Source of the DNA: Rhodocollybia butyracea
Taxonomy: Eukaryota > Basidiomycota > Agaricomycetes > Agaricales > Omphalotaceae
NCBI GenBank assembly: GCA_015501585.1
Contig: JADNRY010000635.1
Span: 1-33,476, forward strand
Direction of reading: 5' to 3'
DNA length: 33,476 nucleotides
The position numbers and the translations under genes are program-made. The notes beneath the pieces are model-generated. The model saw only the letters and a list, made by a program, of their open reading frames with translations. It had not been told where the DNA came from and did no database searches. Shown here in pieces: positions 32,994-33,476 of the stretch; the stretch's first letter is position 1, and the number at the start of each line of letters is the position of its first letter.

Positions 32994-33476
32994 ATGGACG
33001 AATCCTTCGCGATACCTAGTGAAGGACTCGTCATCTCTTCTGTTCTCGGATTAAAACCTTCTCTACGTCTTCTTCCACACAAATCGACACAAAAAGCCCA
33101 TGTAATCTTGCGACGCGTAGAGATTGAAAATGATTCTAGTGAAGAAGAGGACTCTCAATCAACCTCCTCAATCGTCCACTTTAGACTTTTCGCTCAGAAA
33201 CGGTTCACAATCACCCGGCAAAGAGATTTTGTTGACGGTTGAGGATGAAAGGTTCAAGGATCGTGCCGTGTTGTTTTCTGGGACTCCGTTAACATCAGAG
33301 GAGCTGGAGGAAATACAAAGGTCGAAAGCTGTCGACGAAGGTAACATACCACCGCTGCCAAAGACCGCACTTCCTCAAAGATGAGACGCGCATGGAGAAA
33401 ACCGGACGGCAAGTGTTCATATTTATCCTTCACTTTTGCCAAGCTCAATTGCTGCTTTCAGATGACGCAACTACAA
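32994..33476 (+). CDS. Start of an unknown gene, cut by window end
   Basis: A frame starting MDESFAIPSEGLVISSVLG (32994) runs through LLPHKSTQKAHVILRR and ENDSSEEEDSQS. About 33160 the coding signal moves to the next frame: PQSSTLDFSLRNGSQSPG, EILLTVEDERFKDRAVLF and LTSEELEEIQRSKAVDE, then a gtaaca donor near 33342. A one-base indel, or a separate start at 33130, would explain this. An alternative first ATG is at 32895. It is divergent from the 32684 gene. The family is not recognised. Confidence 0.4.

Overview
This is a window of a filamentous basidiomycete genome, most likely an Agaricomycete. The evidence is genes split by many 45-60 nt GT-AG introns with CTAAC-like branch sites, fungal-type cytochrome P450s, an intron-bearing eRF1 gene, and a gene-poor repeat island between genes. 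The phylum-level call is an inference from gene structure and families; no species is claimed.

Positions 1-12,500 hold a tandem duplication of a two-gene unit read on the minus strand: a 13-exon cytochrome P450 (copies A, B and C) and a MYND zinc-finger gene. Every P450 has a remnant of the MYND gene 3' end on its downstream (left) side. Longer MYND copies lie upstream of copies A and C. Only P450 copy B keeps an open frame (523 aa), and it has lost the conserved heme-loop arginine. Copy A has many indels and copy C has one extra base. The two long MYND copies carry different stop codons in neighbouring codons of the zinc finger. A 916-bp non-autonomous DNA element with 19-bp perfect terminal inverted repeats, a 7-bp target duplication and 10-bp periodic subterminal repeats sits beside the second MYND copy.

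Positions 13,000-16,600 hold two convergent genes: an intact indoleamine 2,3-dioxygenase (415 aa, plus strand) and a 659-aa protein of unknown function (minus strand, four exons, one with a GC donor).

Positions 16,600-21,940 are a gene-poor island. It contains short tandem repeats, CGCTTATAAGCG palindromes, a fragment encoding an RG-rich protein, and a tRNA-derived SINE-like unit with A and B boxes followed by a CTAA-type simple-repeat tail.

Positions 21,940-33,476 are a dense housekeeping and conserved-gene block. In order: a membrane-anchored TolB/PD40 beta-propeller plus amidohydrolase protein (minus; one apparent 1-nt deletion), eRF1 (minus, intact, 438 aa), POP7/Rpp20 of RNase P/MRP (plus, sharing a 125-bp bidirectional promoter with eRF1), two unknown proteins on the minus strand, and the start of a plus-strand gene cut by the window edge.

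Single-nucleotide frame breaks recur in otherwise conserved genes (P450-C, the amidohydrolase, the 31.3-32.7 kb gene and the last gene). Some of the apparent pseudogenes may therefore be base-level errors in the assembly. The P450-A and MYND lesions are too numerous or too different in kind to explain that way.
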